Assembly: GCF_017916325.1 (NCBI RefSeq)
Contig: NC_090139.1
Location: forward strand, 397,501 to 450,000
DNA from: Leishmania martiniquensis
Taxonomy: Eukaryota; Euglenozoa; Kinetoplastea; Trypanosomatida; Trypanosomatidae
DNA: 52,500 bases
Direction of reading: 5' to 3'
Program-made: the position numbers and the translations under genes
Notes under the pieces: generated by a model
What the model was told of the DNA's origin: nothing
What the model saw: the letters and a program-made list of their open reading frames with translations, nothing else
Database searches by the model: none
Shown: in pieces, positions 1-12,100 of the stretch
How positions within the stretch are numbered: position 1 is the stretch's first letter
Layout: every line of letters starts with the position of its first letter

Positions 1-2237
1 ATGCGTGAGCTTCGGAGGCATTCTCAGCCCATTTAGGCTTCTGTCTCTGTGCGTGTGTGTATGTGTGTCTGTGTGTGTAAATTTCTGTGACTATTCACTC
101 GACGCCACTGCGTGAAGCGCAGGGAGTGTGCGGGAACGGTCCGCGAAAAAAAAGAGTCGTTGCGTGCCGACGAGCAGAAGAGACCAACATGAGAGCAGAG
201 CTAAAGGTATAGAGAGAGGGGCAAGAGGAGCACAGTAGCACATGTCCGCGTAAGGTCTGACATCGGGAGGGGGAGGGGGGAAGGGCAGTGATTCTTGTGC
301 GTACGTCTGTGGCTGAGTGTGGGCGCTGGGCACGAAGAAGCGCTCGGCACCGAGAGCGCGCGCGCAGAGCGTTGGCGCTCGCCACGCCGAGCCGTTCGAA
401 AGCAGCTGTGAGCTGCATGTTACTGCCCCTACCCCCGGACTCTTCTCCTGATGTATCTCTCCAAGCGGACAGAGATGGGGATGGGTGCGTGTCGGACGCC
501 CACAAAAGCAGGCGAGAGAGTTCTGCTTGCGCGCACGCATGAGCGTGTGTCACTCAGCAGACCCCCCCTTATCTCTCACCCATCCAACCTCACGGCATTG
601 CGCATGGCATGCAGACAGCTGACTCGCTGCACAGGTCTGCGGGGACACTATGGCGGATTTCTGATGCGCGTCACCGAGAGCGGAGCAGTCGAGGCGGACA
701 GCGTTGCGTTAGGGGCGAGAGAAGCAAACGACGAAAAAAAAGGTCAGCACGAGAAGGAGGGAGCGGAGCAGCGATGCACCGGATCCTCCGCCCCACGGTC
801 CCTCTGAGCGGGTGATGCGCGATAAGAAGAGAGAGAGGGGGGCCGGGGAAGGCGGTCGGCGCACCTCATCAGGTCCGGAGCACCCACGGAGCGCGAAGAG
901 AGCGCGGGGAAGGGGTGTCGGGGGTGTGTGCTGCCACCGCGAATGCCGCTTTCGCTTTTCTCTGCAACGGTCGCGCCCTCTCTTTGTTTGTTGGCGCGTC
1001 TGTGCGTGTAGACGGCTTCAGCATCGCTCACATACGCGATCCGTTGCCAACCGGCAGAAGCAAAAGGACGAGGGAGGGGAAGGCAGTCGCAGAGAAAACA
1101 CAGGAAAAGAGGGGAGGCGCGGCAGCCCTACCGCAAAGAGAGCCCCTCCCTCGCGGTCAGAGCGACAGGAAAACGTTGGCGCGGCGGGTGAGCGACTCGG
1201 CGGTGCGGATCGGTGTGGGTGAGAAGTTTGAGACAAAGGAAGAGAACGCGAGCGAAACGGAAAAGAAATTGAACAGAAAACGTTTTGAATTGGGCACGCG
1301 TACACCACAACGCCAGCATTTTTGATTTGCTTTAGGGCATTGGCTGTATCATTGTGTGCGGGGGGGTGAGGAGCTGTTAGAGGGTGCGGCCCCGAGGGGA
1401 GTGATACTGTAGACGCAGCAGGCGAGAAGAGTGGGCAAGGAATGAGAAGGGGGAGGTGTTCCACAAGTGTAGCACGAATGCCCCAAAACTCACCTCCGCG
1501 CCTTCTCCGCTTCCTCAGGCTACGCCGCCCTTTCGTTCTCTCGGAGCGTCGACTGCGTGGCTGCGTTTCCTGCATCAATGTGCAGCTTGCCTACTGAAAA
1601 AAAAAATGAGTAACAGGGCAGGCGGCGAGGCGGAAGATGAATTAGGGAGGCTGCCGAGCACGGCAAGACCCTGTTCGCCAGTTGATGAGCAACTCTCGCC
1701 CTACAACGGCCTTTCTCCGTCGCTTTTCTCATTAGAGCTCCATTTACTCCCTCCCCTATCCACACACACACTCAAGCTATTGCCCATCACACTTTCACTG
1801 GCCTACCATTCCCACCTTTTCCGTTGCCACAGCCTCCTTCTGCGTTCTGCCGTTCTCATGCTTAACGGCACGCCTCCGCTGAGCAGTGAAGTGGTCTGTG
1901 AAAAAAAAAGAGGTTCTCACACCTGTGATTGTAACCAGGAGCGGAGGATGACAGCGACTCGATCAGACGAGACAGAGAGGAGGGGCCAAGGGGGGAGGGG
2001 GGCAAACAGAAAGCGAAGAAAAGAGGCGCGGCTGCTTCCCTGGCAGCGCCTTTGCTTCCTCTGGGGAGGGGGCAGGAAGGGACCGTTAGTGTGGGCTCTA
2101 CAATGCATCCCAGCCTGTCTGTGGACACGTGGTTGTGCGTTCATGGCAACTCTCCGCGAAAGTATGCGCGCGGGGTGCACATGCACCGATACGCAGGCAC
2201 ATACCTCTGGTGGCAAGCGCCGCTTACGGCGAAACTT
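1..2237. other. intergenic region downstream of FBPase
   Basis: No gene is supported here. The stretch is the 3' side of the leftward-transcribed FBPase gene and would hold its 3' UTR, a poly(A) site and intergenic DNA. Open frames exist on both strands but are rich in Arg, Ser, Cys and Pro and come from purine/pyrimidine-biased sequence, so they look like chance frames. A GT-rich run lies near 50-78 and A runs near 1598 and 1901. Confidence 0.6.
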
Positions 2238-3293
2238 TTAGAGCTTACTGGGAAGCTGCGCTAACGTCTTCACGCTCATGCCGCGGTCGCGGAAGGCCAT
2301 GCACAGGTCCACCTCCTGGCGACTGCCAAAGTAGACCGGCGTGCGCTGATGAAGGCGCGTGATGGACTGCTCTAGGACGCGTCCATTACTGCCTATCGCC
2401 TTACCGCCTGCCTGCTCCACGATCATCGCCATCGGCGCGGCCTCGTAGAGGAAACGCAGCTTGCCCTCCTTCTGATTTGCGTCCTTCGGGTAGCAGAAGA
2501 TACCGCCGTAGAGAAGCGTGCGGTGGATGTCGCCGACCATGGAGCCGATGTAGCGAGCGCTGTAGCGCGTCTTCTTGTTCATCTTGAGGTAGTCGATGTA
2601 CTCCCTAAACCACGGCTCCCACTTGCCATAATTGCCTTCGTTGACGCTGTAGATGTTGCGCTTTTTGGGGATACTGATGTGCGGGTGTGTCAGGATGAAC
2701 TCGCCGATGTTGGGGTCCAGCGTAAAGCCGTCGACGCCGTGCCCGCTCGTCAGCACAAGGTTCGTAGCACTGCCGTAGACGGCGTACCCGGCAGAGACCA
2801 TATCCGTTCCCTTCAGTGTGCGGATAACCGCGTTGGCCTCTTCGACGCTGTTGATCTCGGTGCCCTTGGACAGTCGCCACACACCCCAGATAGAGCCTAC
2901 GGCGACGTTGGCATCGATGTTGCTGCTACCGTCGAGAGGATCGAAGAAGATGAGGTAGTCGCCACGGCGGCCCTTCTCCGCAATGATCACCTGCTCCTCC
3001 TCCTCGCTGCCGAGCAAACAGACGCTGGTAGAGCTCAGCAGGTACGCCTTGAAGGCCAAGTTCGAGATGACGTCCAGCTTCGCTTGATGGTCGCCCGTCG
3101 CGTTCGCCGACTGCCCGGCAATGTAACCCAAGATGCCCTTCATGCCAGCACGCCGAATATTCTTCTCGATCACCTTCACCGAAGTCTGAATCGCCATCAT
3201 CAAGAGCGTGAAACCGCCGCTGCTGTGCGGCGGTTGGTTCTTGATAATATATTGGGTGAGGGTGGTAGGGGTGAGGTTTCGACTGGAGTGCAT
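2238..3293 (-). CDS. FBP: fructose-1,6-bisphosphatase, glycosomal
   Basis: This enzyme hydrolyses fructose 1,6-bisphosphate to fructose 6-phosphate plus phosphate, the committed step of gluconeogenesis. The protein is 351 aa, the family's usual size. Class I FBPase features are visible: an acidic run around residues 97-100, the metal-binding signature DPLDGSSNID at about 118-127, and the late segment GKLRFLYEAAPMAMIVEQAG. The protein ends in SKL, the type 1 peroxisomal targeting signal, so import into glycosomes is expected, as is known for kinetoplastid FBPase. I chose the ATG at 3293; the frame is open further upstream but only by non-ATG codons, and that stretch is Pro/Ser/Ala-rich. A pyrimidine-rich transcript-sense segment near 3455-3475 is a plausible trans-splice signal. 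It is the last intact gene of the leftward array in this window and is far (12.4 kb) from its upstream neighbour. Confidence 0.97.
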   Translation of the reverse strand: MHSSRNLTPTTLTQYIIKNQPPHSSGGFTLLMMAIQTSVKVIEKNIRRAGMKGILGYIAGQSANATGDHQAKLDVISNLAFKAYLLSSTSVCLLGSEEEEQVIIAEKGRRGDYLIFFDPLDGSSNIDANVAVGSIWGVWRLSKGTEINSVEEANAVIRTLKGTDMVSAGYAVYGSATNLVLTSGHGVDGFTLDPNIGEFILTHPHISIPKKRNIYSVNEGNYGKWEPWFREYIDYLKMNKKTRYSARYIGSMVGDIHRTLLYGGIFCYPKDANQKEGKLRFLYEAAPMAMIVEQAGGKAIGSNGRVLEQSITRLHQRTPVYFGSRQEVDLCMAFRDRGMSVKTLAQLPSKL

Positions 3294-4654
3294 GATGAGC
3301 AAGGAAGCCGCGGCTGCGGCAGGGGACCTATGAGAGGCGTGGGGTGGTAGTAGGGGGGGCGAAGAGGCTGGAGTGGAGGGGTCAAACACCGGCGACTGGG
3401 CCCAGTCTTAGGCTACTGTAGTAACAAACTTGTCAGAGAGCGCGCACGCGTGAAAAGGGAGGAGAAAGCGGTGGCCGTGCGGATGGGAAGAGAAGAAATC
3501 GGTGAAGGGCGCAGTGGCAGTGTATACGTTATCACAAATAGAAAAGTATCGCCGAGAGACACAAACACACACGCTCGCTAATCAGCGAGCAGTCACCGAC
3601 AGGCTAATACGGAGGCAGCTCGGTCTGGAGGAGGGAGAAATGACCGTATGCTGCAGAAGTGGAATGTGCCTCTCTGTGGTTGCGCACTTATTACGCTCGT
3701 GTATGTGCGCGTTGGAGGCCAAGTCGACGAGTGGACAGAGAAGAGGGAAAATATGCGCGCGTGGCACTACTGTGTGGAGGATATCTGCCAAACAGTGCTG
3801 ACGTATGTGTACACGCACACACGAAGAGAGAGGGAGACGTATCCGTGGTACGCGAACGGGAGAGGGACAAGGGAAGGGGGGCTGTGCGTGCGCGTCTGAA
3901 GAAAGGAAAGCCGGGTGGGTAGGGAGGAGGGGGAGGGAGCGGTTAAAGCAGGGCAACTCCTTTTATAGGAGCGATGATGACGCGTGTATGTGCGTGATAG
4001 TGCAGAGGAAGTAAGTGCAACAACGCGGGCGGTGGCAGAAACAGAGGCGGTCGAGCGGAGCGTATCGCAGAAGGTATTCAAGATGCGCTGATAGGCAGGC
4101 AGCCCGCAAGGCAAGCAGCCACTGGCATACATGGGTGCCTCTCAGCAGAAGACAGGGGGGTTGTGGCACGGCCTCAGCACTGAGAAAGAGAGGGAGAGGG
4201 AGCAGCGGGAGAAGAACGCAGCGGGTGAGCCCCGTTTCTCTTTGCCTTCTCGAAGAACGATTTCCACAGCTGTGCACCGGTTGGACGTGCGCGTCTTCGC
4301 CGTCATTCACTCTGCGACGTAAGCGCCGGCGCTTCTTGACGAGATCAGAGAGGAGCAATGGCCCGCAAAGCTGCGAAAGAAAAACAGCGGCAGCGGCAGA
4401 CAATAGGAGACCACCGGCCTGCGGGAGCTGCCTATGATGCGTGCCTCCACTGGCAAACACCTCCGTGGAGGCAGTGCCAGAGCTGCCATCGCGGCACAGG
4501 CAAGCCGGCACGTGTATGCACATAACACAAGCGCGAGGCGGGTGTCGCTCTTCACCTCCTTCTCCCTCCCATATCACCCTGCAGGGTACTCGCAGAAAAA
4601 GTGGAGACAGCCCCATCCCTCAGCCGTACCGGTGCGGGGGGGGGGGGAAAGGGG
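3294..4654. other. upstream intergenic region of FBPase
   Basis: No gene is supported. The part next to FBPase should contain its trans-splice acceptor. The rest is purine-rich on the plus strand, with short GT/AC runs and chance frames on both strands. Confidence 0.5.
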
Positions 4655-5490
4655 GCCGGTGGGTGAAAACAGAGTGGATGCGCGGCACCCAATACGACAC
4701 CCACTCCTCCTGTGCCATAGGCACCGTCTGAAAAGCCTCCGCCCTCAGCAGCTCTTCCGCACGATGCACTCTGTCTTGAGTGTCGTGCACTTCAACAACC
4801 AGCTGCTCGATACGCCTCCACTCTCCATCGGCAATGGCTTGCAGAACGTCCCCCCTCGGTTCCCTCGTGACCTGCCTTGACGAGAGCGATCAGTTCATCT
4901 GTGATGCGGCAACGCATTGCAACGCTTGGCATGCGGGACGCTGACTGCCCGAGATGCTCATCAGAAGGAGCGCAGTTGCGCCGCGCGCGCCTACACTGCA
5001 GCTCAGAAGTCCACGAGAGGATGGCGAGCAGTACCAAAACGGGCACCATCACCAGTACGATGATCCTGTGCAGAATAGGTTTCTCGGGGCAGCAAGTACA
5101 CGGGTGGGGTCACAGCTGCGCAGGCAAGTTGCCAGGTGTGGCATTCCTGCCTCACGTCACTGACAGCCTCCTGCAGAGACAGCTGACCTTCCACGAGCGA
5201 ACTACCTCCGCCTCGATGCACAAGACGCCGGTCATGGATGCGGCCGACACGCCAACCTACTCCACTCACACCTGCTGCCCCTGGAGCGTTGTGTCTTTCT
5301 TGTCCAACGCGCTCAGTCGAGGTGCAGGCTCAGCTGCCACGACGATGGCCTGTGCATTCACCTCCGGCACAAACCAACTAGAGGGGCCCACGCTACAGCC
5401 AACATCGATCACCAACGGTCATTCGATGGCAGAAACGTTGACACCGTGACGCGCACGGGTCTTGTTCTTGAAGATCTCTCGCGCAGTCAT
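4655..5490 (-). pseudogene. decayed FkbM-family SAM-dependent methyltransferase
   Basis: Reading the minus strand, blocks typical of FkbM-type (Pfam methyltransferase 21-like) enzymes appear in the right order but in different frames and broken by stops. They are: EIFKNKTRARHGV (about 5434-5475); a Rossmann SAM motif VIDVGCSVG at 5387-5413, followed by VVAAEPAPRL; LIALVKAGHEGTE at 4855-4893, which fits the family's 'IDLLKIDVEGxE' block; then, after a one-base frame change, VLQAIADGEWRRIEQLVVEV at 4787-4846, continuing into a helical tail to about 4655. An in-frame TGA lies at 5419-5421 and more stops lie near 5260. The order and spacing of the blocks are hard to explain by chance. The enzyme family is mainly bacterial and methylates polyketides, peptides or sugars; the ancestral role here is unknown. 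The middle third is too decayed to align by eye. No expressed protein is expected. Confidence 0.68.
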
Positions 5491-7074
5491 TGCCGTTCCA
5501 CATTCTCCACAGACAGTCTTCATATCTCACGGAGCCAGAGGCGTCAGCAAACTGCAGGGCACGTTTCGTCAGTTGGCCAGTATGCGAGACCTACCGGTAA
5601 GTCCCGCATCAGAGAGCGATGCATGCTTCCAGGACGCCAGTCAGCAGCATAAGCGCCATAGCGGTCTGCCTGTGACACATACACACCTGTCTGATGTGTC
5701 TCTGCGCGTGTGTATGTATGCGTATCGATCTGAGGGGTCGCCTGTGCGGTACATCACGCAGAGCGCAGGGGGAGAAAAGAGGCGCGAAATCAATGAAACA
5801 AGGGAGAGGGTGCCGAGGCGGCGATAAGGTGTACGGAAGGGATCAAGAGAAGGTGAGTAGAGTGATAAGAGGGGCTGCGGGGGATAGTGCTAGGCAGCAG
5901 GCGAAGAGCAGCGTCCACACAATGCCTGGCAATAGTGTGTGCATGCTCATCAGAAGGTGATCGAGGGAGAGGCAGAGAGAGAAGCAGCGGCGCAGGCGCT
6001 GCCTCCACACCGCAGGAGCCACGTCAGGGATTCTCCCATGCACAAAAGCACAGTCTTGCACACTGCTGAGGTCGGCTCTGGCACGATCCCCCGCACGCCC
6101 ATTTTCGTGGGGTACACGCAGAGGGGGTGGGCCACATGGCCTCTCGCCACCTCTCACGTAAAGGAGCACAAAGAGTACGTGCGGCGGTCCAAAGGGATAT
6201 GCATGAGCGACGTTACCAGCGGAAAGGTCGAAGCAGGTCTCGGAAAGAGCAAGGGCCCACCTAGCCCTCGACCCACACCCAGATGCAACGCCACGCTCTA
6301 CCTTCCCTCTCTCTTCCACACGTACCTTTGCTCTCGCGCCCCTCAATAAAGGAGCAGACGAAGCGCGGCGCTGACGCAGCTACGACCGACCATGCTCAGC
6401 ACACTCACGCCAGTAGCGTAAGTCTTTCTTTTTTTCTTCCGCATACAAAACGGCACACACGTCAACACACACACACACGCGTACGCACACACGCACGCAC
6501 AATTGCACGAAACGGTGGCGGTGGCGGCATCATTAAAGGGCACACTCTCTTTCGCTTATTTTTTTTCCAGAGGTGGTGAGAAAAATAATAGTGGCACAGC
6601 CGAACAGAGGCGGAGAGGGTGATGGGGCGACAGGGACACAAGTGCGCACAGTGCAAGAAAAGCATCGCGACTTTGTGCGTGGGATGTGCCTCTCTCAGCT
6701 CAGTGGTCTCCGCCCCTTTTTGTGTGTAAGCGTGAAATCGGGTCCACGCCGCCTTGAAGGTCTCGCTGTCGCACACACACACACACACACACGTGCAGGC
6801 GTGCAGGAAGAGCCTCTGTCTGCGCCTGTGCGGACAGTTTCGTGCGAGCGCGCTGTCTTCAGAATGAGCGAAAAACAAAAAACGTCAACAGAGAGTACAA
6901 AGCGCGCGCTGCCGTATCTGCTCTCCTCACCTCCCTCGCGCATTGGCAGTGGCGGCCTCGCCCCAGTTCTCACATACACGCACGTATGCCACAGAGGAAT
7001 CCGCACCGTCGCACGCGAGCACTCAGATCATACGCACCAGTCCATCACGCCAGTGTCCGCTTTCCCCCCTCCCC
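5491..7074. other. gene-free spacer
   Basis: No gene is supported. Any 5' part of the decayed methyltransferase could lie just right of 5490, but I could not recognise it. CA-rich runs occur at about 6453-6503 and 6772-6792. The frames here are hydrophobic on one strand and Arg/His-rich on the other, as composition bias alone would give. Confidence 0.5.
6772..6792. repeat. (CA)n microsatellite
   Basis: About ten uninterrupted CA dinucleotides, typical of Leishmania intergenic DNA. Confidence 0.9.
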
Positions 7075-7575
7075 CCAACGTGCCCGCTTTGTCGCGAAGT
7101 GCGAGACGAGGGCCAGCCCTCTCCGGCCTGTTGCAGGCCCAACACCAGGTGGGGAGGGGGGGAGAAGAGGCGAGGCAGCGCTAGACGCGCGTTGGAGTGA
7201 TGCGACGCCGCATCCATCTGAGCACGGGCGCTGACTCGTATGCCGCACACGGGCACGCTTCGAAGGCGACCTCACGCCGGTGCGTAGGGTGAGGCTCAGG
7301 AGAAAAACGCTTGGCACGGCTGGACACCTCGCCCATGATATGGACGGCACAAGCGTGCTTGCCGTTTCAGGCCGCTCTGACGCAACGCCGTCTAGAACCT
7401 GACAGCCAGCATTCGCAGCAATGCATCACTCTCACCTCGCTATGCCGTAGGTTAGTTGGCCGTGCGTTACTCCCAGGAGTGATTCGCCACTGGCAGAGAG
7501 AGAGAGGCGGTGCTGAACCCCGCAGATTGCGCGGTGAGGCGTGTGTGGCCCGGCCACGAGGGTCTATAAGCGACA
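7075..7575 (+). repeat. 501-bp dispersed repeat, copy A
   Basis: This segment is repeated in inverted orientation at 18411-18911. Both copies span 501 bp, and I found one substitution between them (7443: T here, C in the other copy's equivalent). Homology stops abruptly on both sides, apart from weakly similar C/T-rich sequence to the left of this copy. It encodes nothing recognisable. Its length and intergenic position suit a SIDER-type short degenerate retroposon, known from Leishmania 3' UTRs, but I could not verify the SIDER signature, and no poly(A) tail or clear target-site duplication is visible. Confidence 0.93.
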
Positions 7576-8309
7576 AGGGCCCACAGAGAAGAAAACCATT
7601 CTTAGACAACAGGGCCGGAGACTCGTGGCCAACGGCACCGTTGCGCAATGGTGGACGTAGGACGCAGAAGGCAGCCTTGCAAAGCGAAGAGGGAGGGATC
7701 GTAGAGCAGAGAGGGAGGGAGAGAAGCAGGTGTAGTGTGAAACACATAAACCGGAGGCTCAACAACTTTGACGCACGACTGCTCTCCTCCTCCTGCGGGA
7801 GCTCCATTTGTAGCTGCCTGGCAAGCATTGGGGCACGGAGCGTGTGTGCGTCGGGGGGGGCGCACTGTCCTCTCCCCTTTCCATCACAGATGAGACGGAG
7901 AAGAGAAAGTGGAGAGGTGCACAACGCCAAAAGACACGCGTACAGAAGCCAAAACAAACAAACAAAATGGAAAAGAAGCCAAACGAGTCGCGTCCAGCGC
8001 TGAAGGGACGGAGAAAGTGTGAGAGAGAGAAGGGGCAGTCCGTCGCGTGTGCGTGTGTGGGGGGAGGGGAGGGGGAGGGGTTCACATCAGCAAAAGGAAA
8101 TCCTCAGCGACGACATGGAAGCACCAAAGCACACACACACAAAGAAAGAACGAGCGCTCATGCGTGAAAAAAAAAGAAGAGAAAGGCGGAAGCGAACAAC
8201 AGTCACAACCGGACGACATCACGAATGAAGACTTCAAGAGGAACGACAAGTTTGGCCCGACACGTCAGCTGAAGACAGCGTGAGAGGGGAGGTGGAGAGG
8301 AGAGATGGC

Positions 8310-8325
8310 ATATATATATATATAT
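8310..8325. repeat. (AT)n microsatellite
   Basis: Eight AT dinucleotides followed by a GT-rich stretch. Confidence 0.9.
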
Positions 8326-8786
8326 GTTTGTGTGTGGGTGTGTTACAAAGCAGCCACATCCCTACTCGAGCGCCAGACTCGTAGGCTATTCCCACCATCG
8401 CTAGCGGCTCATCACGCAGCCGTAGGCACACGCGTGAGCGCACTTCAACAATACTTCACGGAAAGAGGGAAAATAGCGGAGACAGGCAGACATCGACAGC
8501 GGAAGGGAAAGTGCGTGTGTGTGCGAGAGGCCACCGGGCACACATAGACGCCGTATGCACAGTAAGGATGGTGGAGGGGGGAGGGAAGAGGGGGGGCGTC
8601 ACAACTGCAACATCGAGAAAGAGGGACACGTGCCCGGACAGAGACAAGAGCATCTACGCTACGCTCCGCTACACCGCCAGTGGAGAGATTTGCATACGCG
8701 AGCACGTACGTGAAGGTGCCATACCAACAGTAGGGCAGACAGAGCAACGCATGGGAGGTGGCCTCGTCATCGCTATCCTTGTTGTA

Positions 8787-8801
8787 CCCCCCCCCCCCCC
8801 C
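8787..8801. repeat. C15 homopolymer
   Basis: A run of 15 C followed by an ACACA stretch. Run length may be uncertain in the assembly. Confidence 0.9.
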
Positions 8802-9126
8802 ACACACAGAGCCTCTCTGCGCTCCACGTCCCTTTCGTTCCCCCTACCGAGCCAGCTAGAGTGGCCAGCCCAGACGGCAACGAACAACGAGCCAAGGCGA
8901 AAGTACGACTTGGACGACACAGGCTTTCGACGAGTACACAGACACAAGACGCGGAACCGGGAAGTTGAATAAACAAACGAGACAGAGAAAGGGAGGGACA
9001 GAGACGGCGACGGAGATACGAAGGAAAGGAGAGACGACGGAGACACACGCACGCGCCAGTACTGTATCAGAGACGGGATCGACAGTGTAGAAGGGGTAGA
9101 GAGGGAAGAGGTGAAAAAATGTGCAG

Positions 9127-9148
9127 GTGTGTGTGTGTGGGGGGGGGG
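9127..9148. repeat. (GT)n followed by a G run
   Basis: GT repeats pass directly into a run of about ten G. Confidence 0.85.
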
Positions 9149-12100
9149 CGACGAGGTGCCGAGAAGGAACGTAGGGAGACGAGAAGGTAAAGCAGCCAAC
9201 GCCAAAGAGGAAGGCACGCAGACATACGCACACGCACACATTCGGCAGGTGATTCTCTGCGCTGTCGATAAAGCCTCAGTAGCAACAATCGATAAGACGG
9301 GGACAACAAGCGAGAGAGGAGGATGACACTTACACGCACGCTCACAAAGAAACCAGAAAGAGAGAGGAAGAGAGACGGTAGGACGGGCCTGGTCTTGATT
9401 GAGGCACCGAAGACGACGAAGGGGATGGGCGGTGGTGGTGGAGAGGTGGCACAGGGGGAGAGGAGGCAAACGACCCGAATGAACAGAAGTAGAAGACATG
9501 GGGGGATGGAGGGAGGGTCTGCTCCGAAGCACGCACAATGTGTTTCGCTTGTGGCAGAAGAAGGCAGAAAGCACACGCGCAAAAGCGGGGGGCTGTACGT
9601 GCATGTGTGGGTATCTGTGCCAGCCTCTCTTACCCTCCCACTCCCTGGAAGTGGGGACGCGGAAGCGTTCTGATGCGCGTGTGTGTGTGTTAGGGTGGGG
9701 CGGGGGTAAGATGCGATGCGGTGCGGCAAGGGCGGCAGCGCACACATGTGAACCTTTACGCGCGCGCCTTCTCCTTTTCCCTTTACCGACGCTCATTCGT
9801 ATGCTCGTCCCTTTCACCTCTCCTTCGTGCACATGAAGCCGAGCAGAGCCGTGCACATCCACCCGCACTCTTCGTCATGTGCAGACGCGTACGCACTGAT
9901 TCGTGCAGAGAAAAACAAAGGGTTGAAAGGCGAGGGGAAGGAGCACAAAAGATACCGCTCAGGCGTGGCCGCTATGCAGTCGATCCATAGCACAGAAGTC
10001 AGAGGGATATAATAGCACAACATTAGCCACGCTGCCGTATCGACGCCTCAGCACTATTCCCTCTGCGCGTTTCGTCTCTCCCTCTCCGCCTTCTGGTCCT
10101 TGGGAGCAAGAGCGTTGACGGCGAACAGCTGGACCCCATCACCAGCTGAAACACTTCAACACGCGCAGCCAGTTCGAACACACAGAGAAATACAGATAAC
10201 AGTTCCTGTAGCTTCATGTGCCGCTCTCTTTGTTGCCAACACTGAGCAGCCGAGTACCGCGATTGCGCCCTCTCTCTAATATATACTCTTCCGTTGTTCC
10301 TTCATCAGCGCTTTTTCCCCGCGTCATCCTTTCAGCGGTGCTCGCGGCTCACACCTTCTTGAGCCTTTCCTTCTTTTTTGACTCCCTTTCCTTCTATGGT
10401 TCCTCTCCTGCTCACCGAGTCGGGCCGCTCTCCGCCTCCCCTTCTCTCCTTACTCGTTCGCCCCGTGCAAGCGAGTGCCACGGATACCAACGCTAGCAGA
10501 AAGGGGCTGGGGAGAAAGCGCGAGGTGAAACGGAAAGAGGGGAAGCGGGAATGGGGGGAGCGGCGCAGACATGTACGCGACGATACACCCAACTTGATCG
10601 CAGCGAGTTGGAGGAGAGAAGCACACAAGAGAGAACGGGAGCGAAAGAGCGGCAGCCGACATAGAGAAGAGCGTGGAGGGATGGTATGGTGCGCAGACAC
10701 GGAAGAGAACCAAGAAAATTCGGAACAAAGGCAAGCAAGCGCATATGGGCATGATCGCAGTGGAGGGAGAGAAGGGGGAGTGTGCGAGGCGGCACCCGCG
10801 CTGCACTTCGCTCTGCTTCATACTCCCGTGTCTCTCCGGCTTCGAAGGCGTCAAACGACTGCCCAGAGAAAAGAGCCCCAGAGGACGGTAGAAGAGAGAG
10901 CACAAGAGCAGAGACACAAGAAAGGCACGCAAGAGAGAGAGAAACTCACACAAGTGAAAATGTACACCGCCCTCCTCAGACACAAAGAAAGACAGCAGCA
11001 GTCGCCATTCACTGCTCCTTCAGCCTTTTCTACGCTGCCGCCGCCTCCCAACTACAGCAAGGAAAAAATGATCGGCACTGAAGAGCGTCAAAACAGAAGG
11101 CGAAGAGAGAAAACTCAATGCCTGCTGCGGCTCACACTCGCACGCATTCATCTCTGCCTCCTTTGCAGTGCTCTGTGTCTGTCTGTCTGCCTGTTTGTCT
11201 GTGTGTGTGTGTGTGCGTGTGAGCGTATATCCCTTTTTTCCGTTTCGCTCTGCTGAGCGGCCAATCACCACCCATGCTATCTCTTCCTCCATTGCCAACG
11301 CTACTGGCGAATTCACAGGCCACCCACACCTACTCGAACGCGGAGTCAGCCCTCTCACGTGCACGAAGATGAGCATATGCCCCAAAGGCCCTTGCAAGCC
11401 CACTAAGTAAGCCCATGGCGGCCGCGCTCTTCACACCCATTCCTATTTTTTTTTCGTCCTTACTACTCAGAGGAGGAGGGCGGGAGCACGTCCGCGTAGC
11501 GGACTTTGTGTTACTCCGAGACGTGAGCCGAAGGCAACCTCGGAACCGCTCACCGCTGAAGGAAAGAGAGGTTGACCCACACGCGCGCCCATCAGACAGG
11601 AAAAACGCTATCGAGCGAAACAAACGTGCGCACGAAAACGGCAAAAACAGTTTAGGGTGATAACGACGGGGACAGGCGGGAGTGCAGAGCGTCGGCGACC
11701 GTGTAAGGGCAGAAAATAAAGGGGAGAAGCCGACCGCGCGCCGAGAGGAAAGGTAGACGAGGGAGAGGGAGCCGCGTGCGAAACAATAAGGGAAGGTGAA
11801 GTCGGAGAGAGCGAGAGAGAGACACACACAACAGAGCAACAGCAAAAACAAACAAACAAACAAAAAAAAACGGCTTCGCCTTTGGGTGTTGTGCGGGAAG
11901 TAAACGGCGGCGGCACATCGCCTTTTGCTGAGTATCTGCAGGTGAACCGGCAAATAAGCAAGCAAAGAGAAAAGTCAGGGCACGATGTGAACAGCAGCAC
12001 CAGTTAGGAGGAAGGCAAGAGAGAAGAGGGATGGCTAAGCGGAGAGACTCCTCGCCTCCCTTCTTCCTCCAGGTGCTTCCTCCTCCTCCGCAGCAGCAGC

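Noticed and set aside
8669..9868. 399-codon minus-strand frame
   Set aside because: Ser/Pro/Leu/Cys/His-rich translation of pyrimidine- and CA-rich DNA with no true ATG-linked domain; looks like a chance frame.
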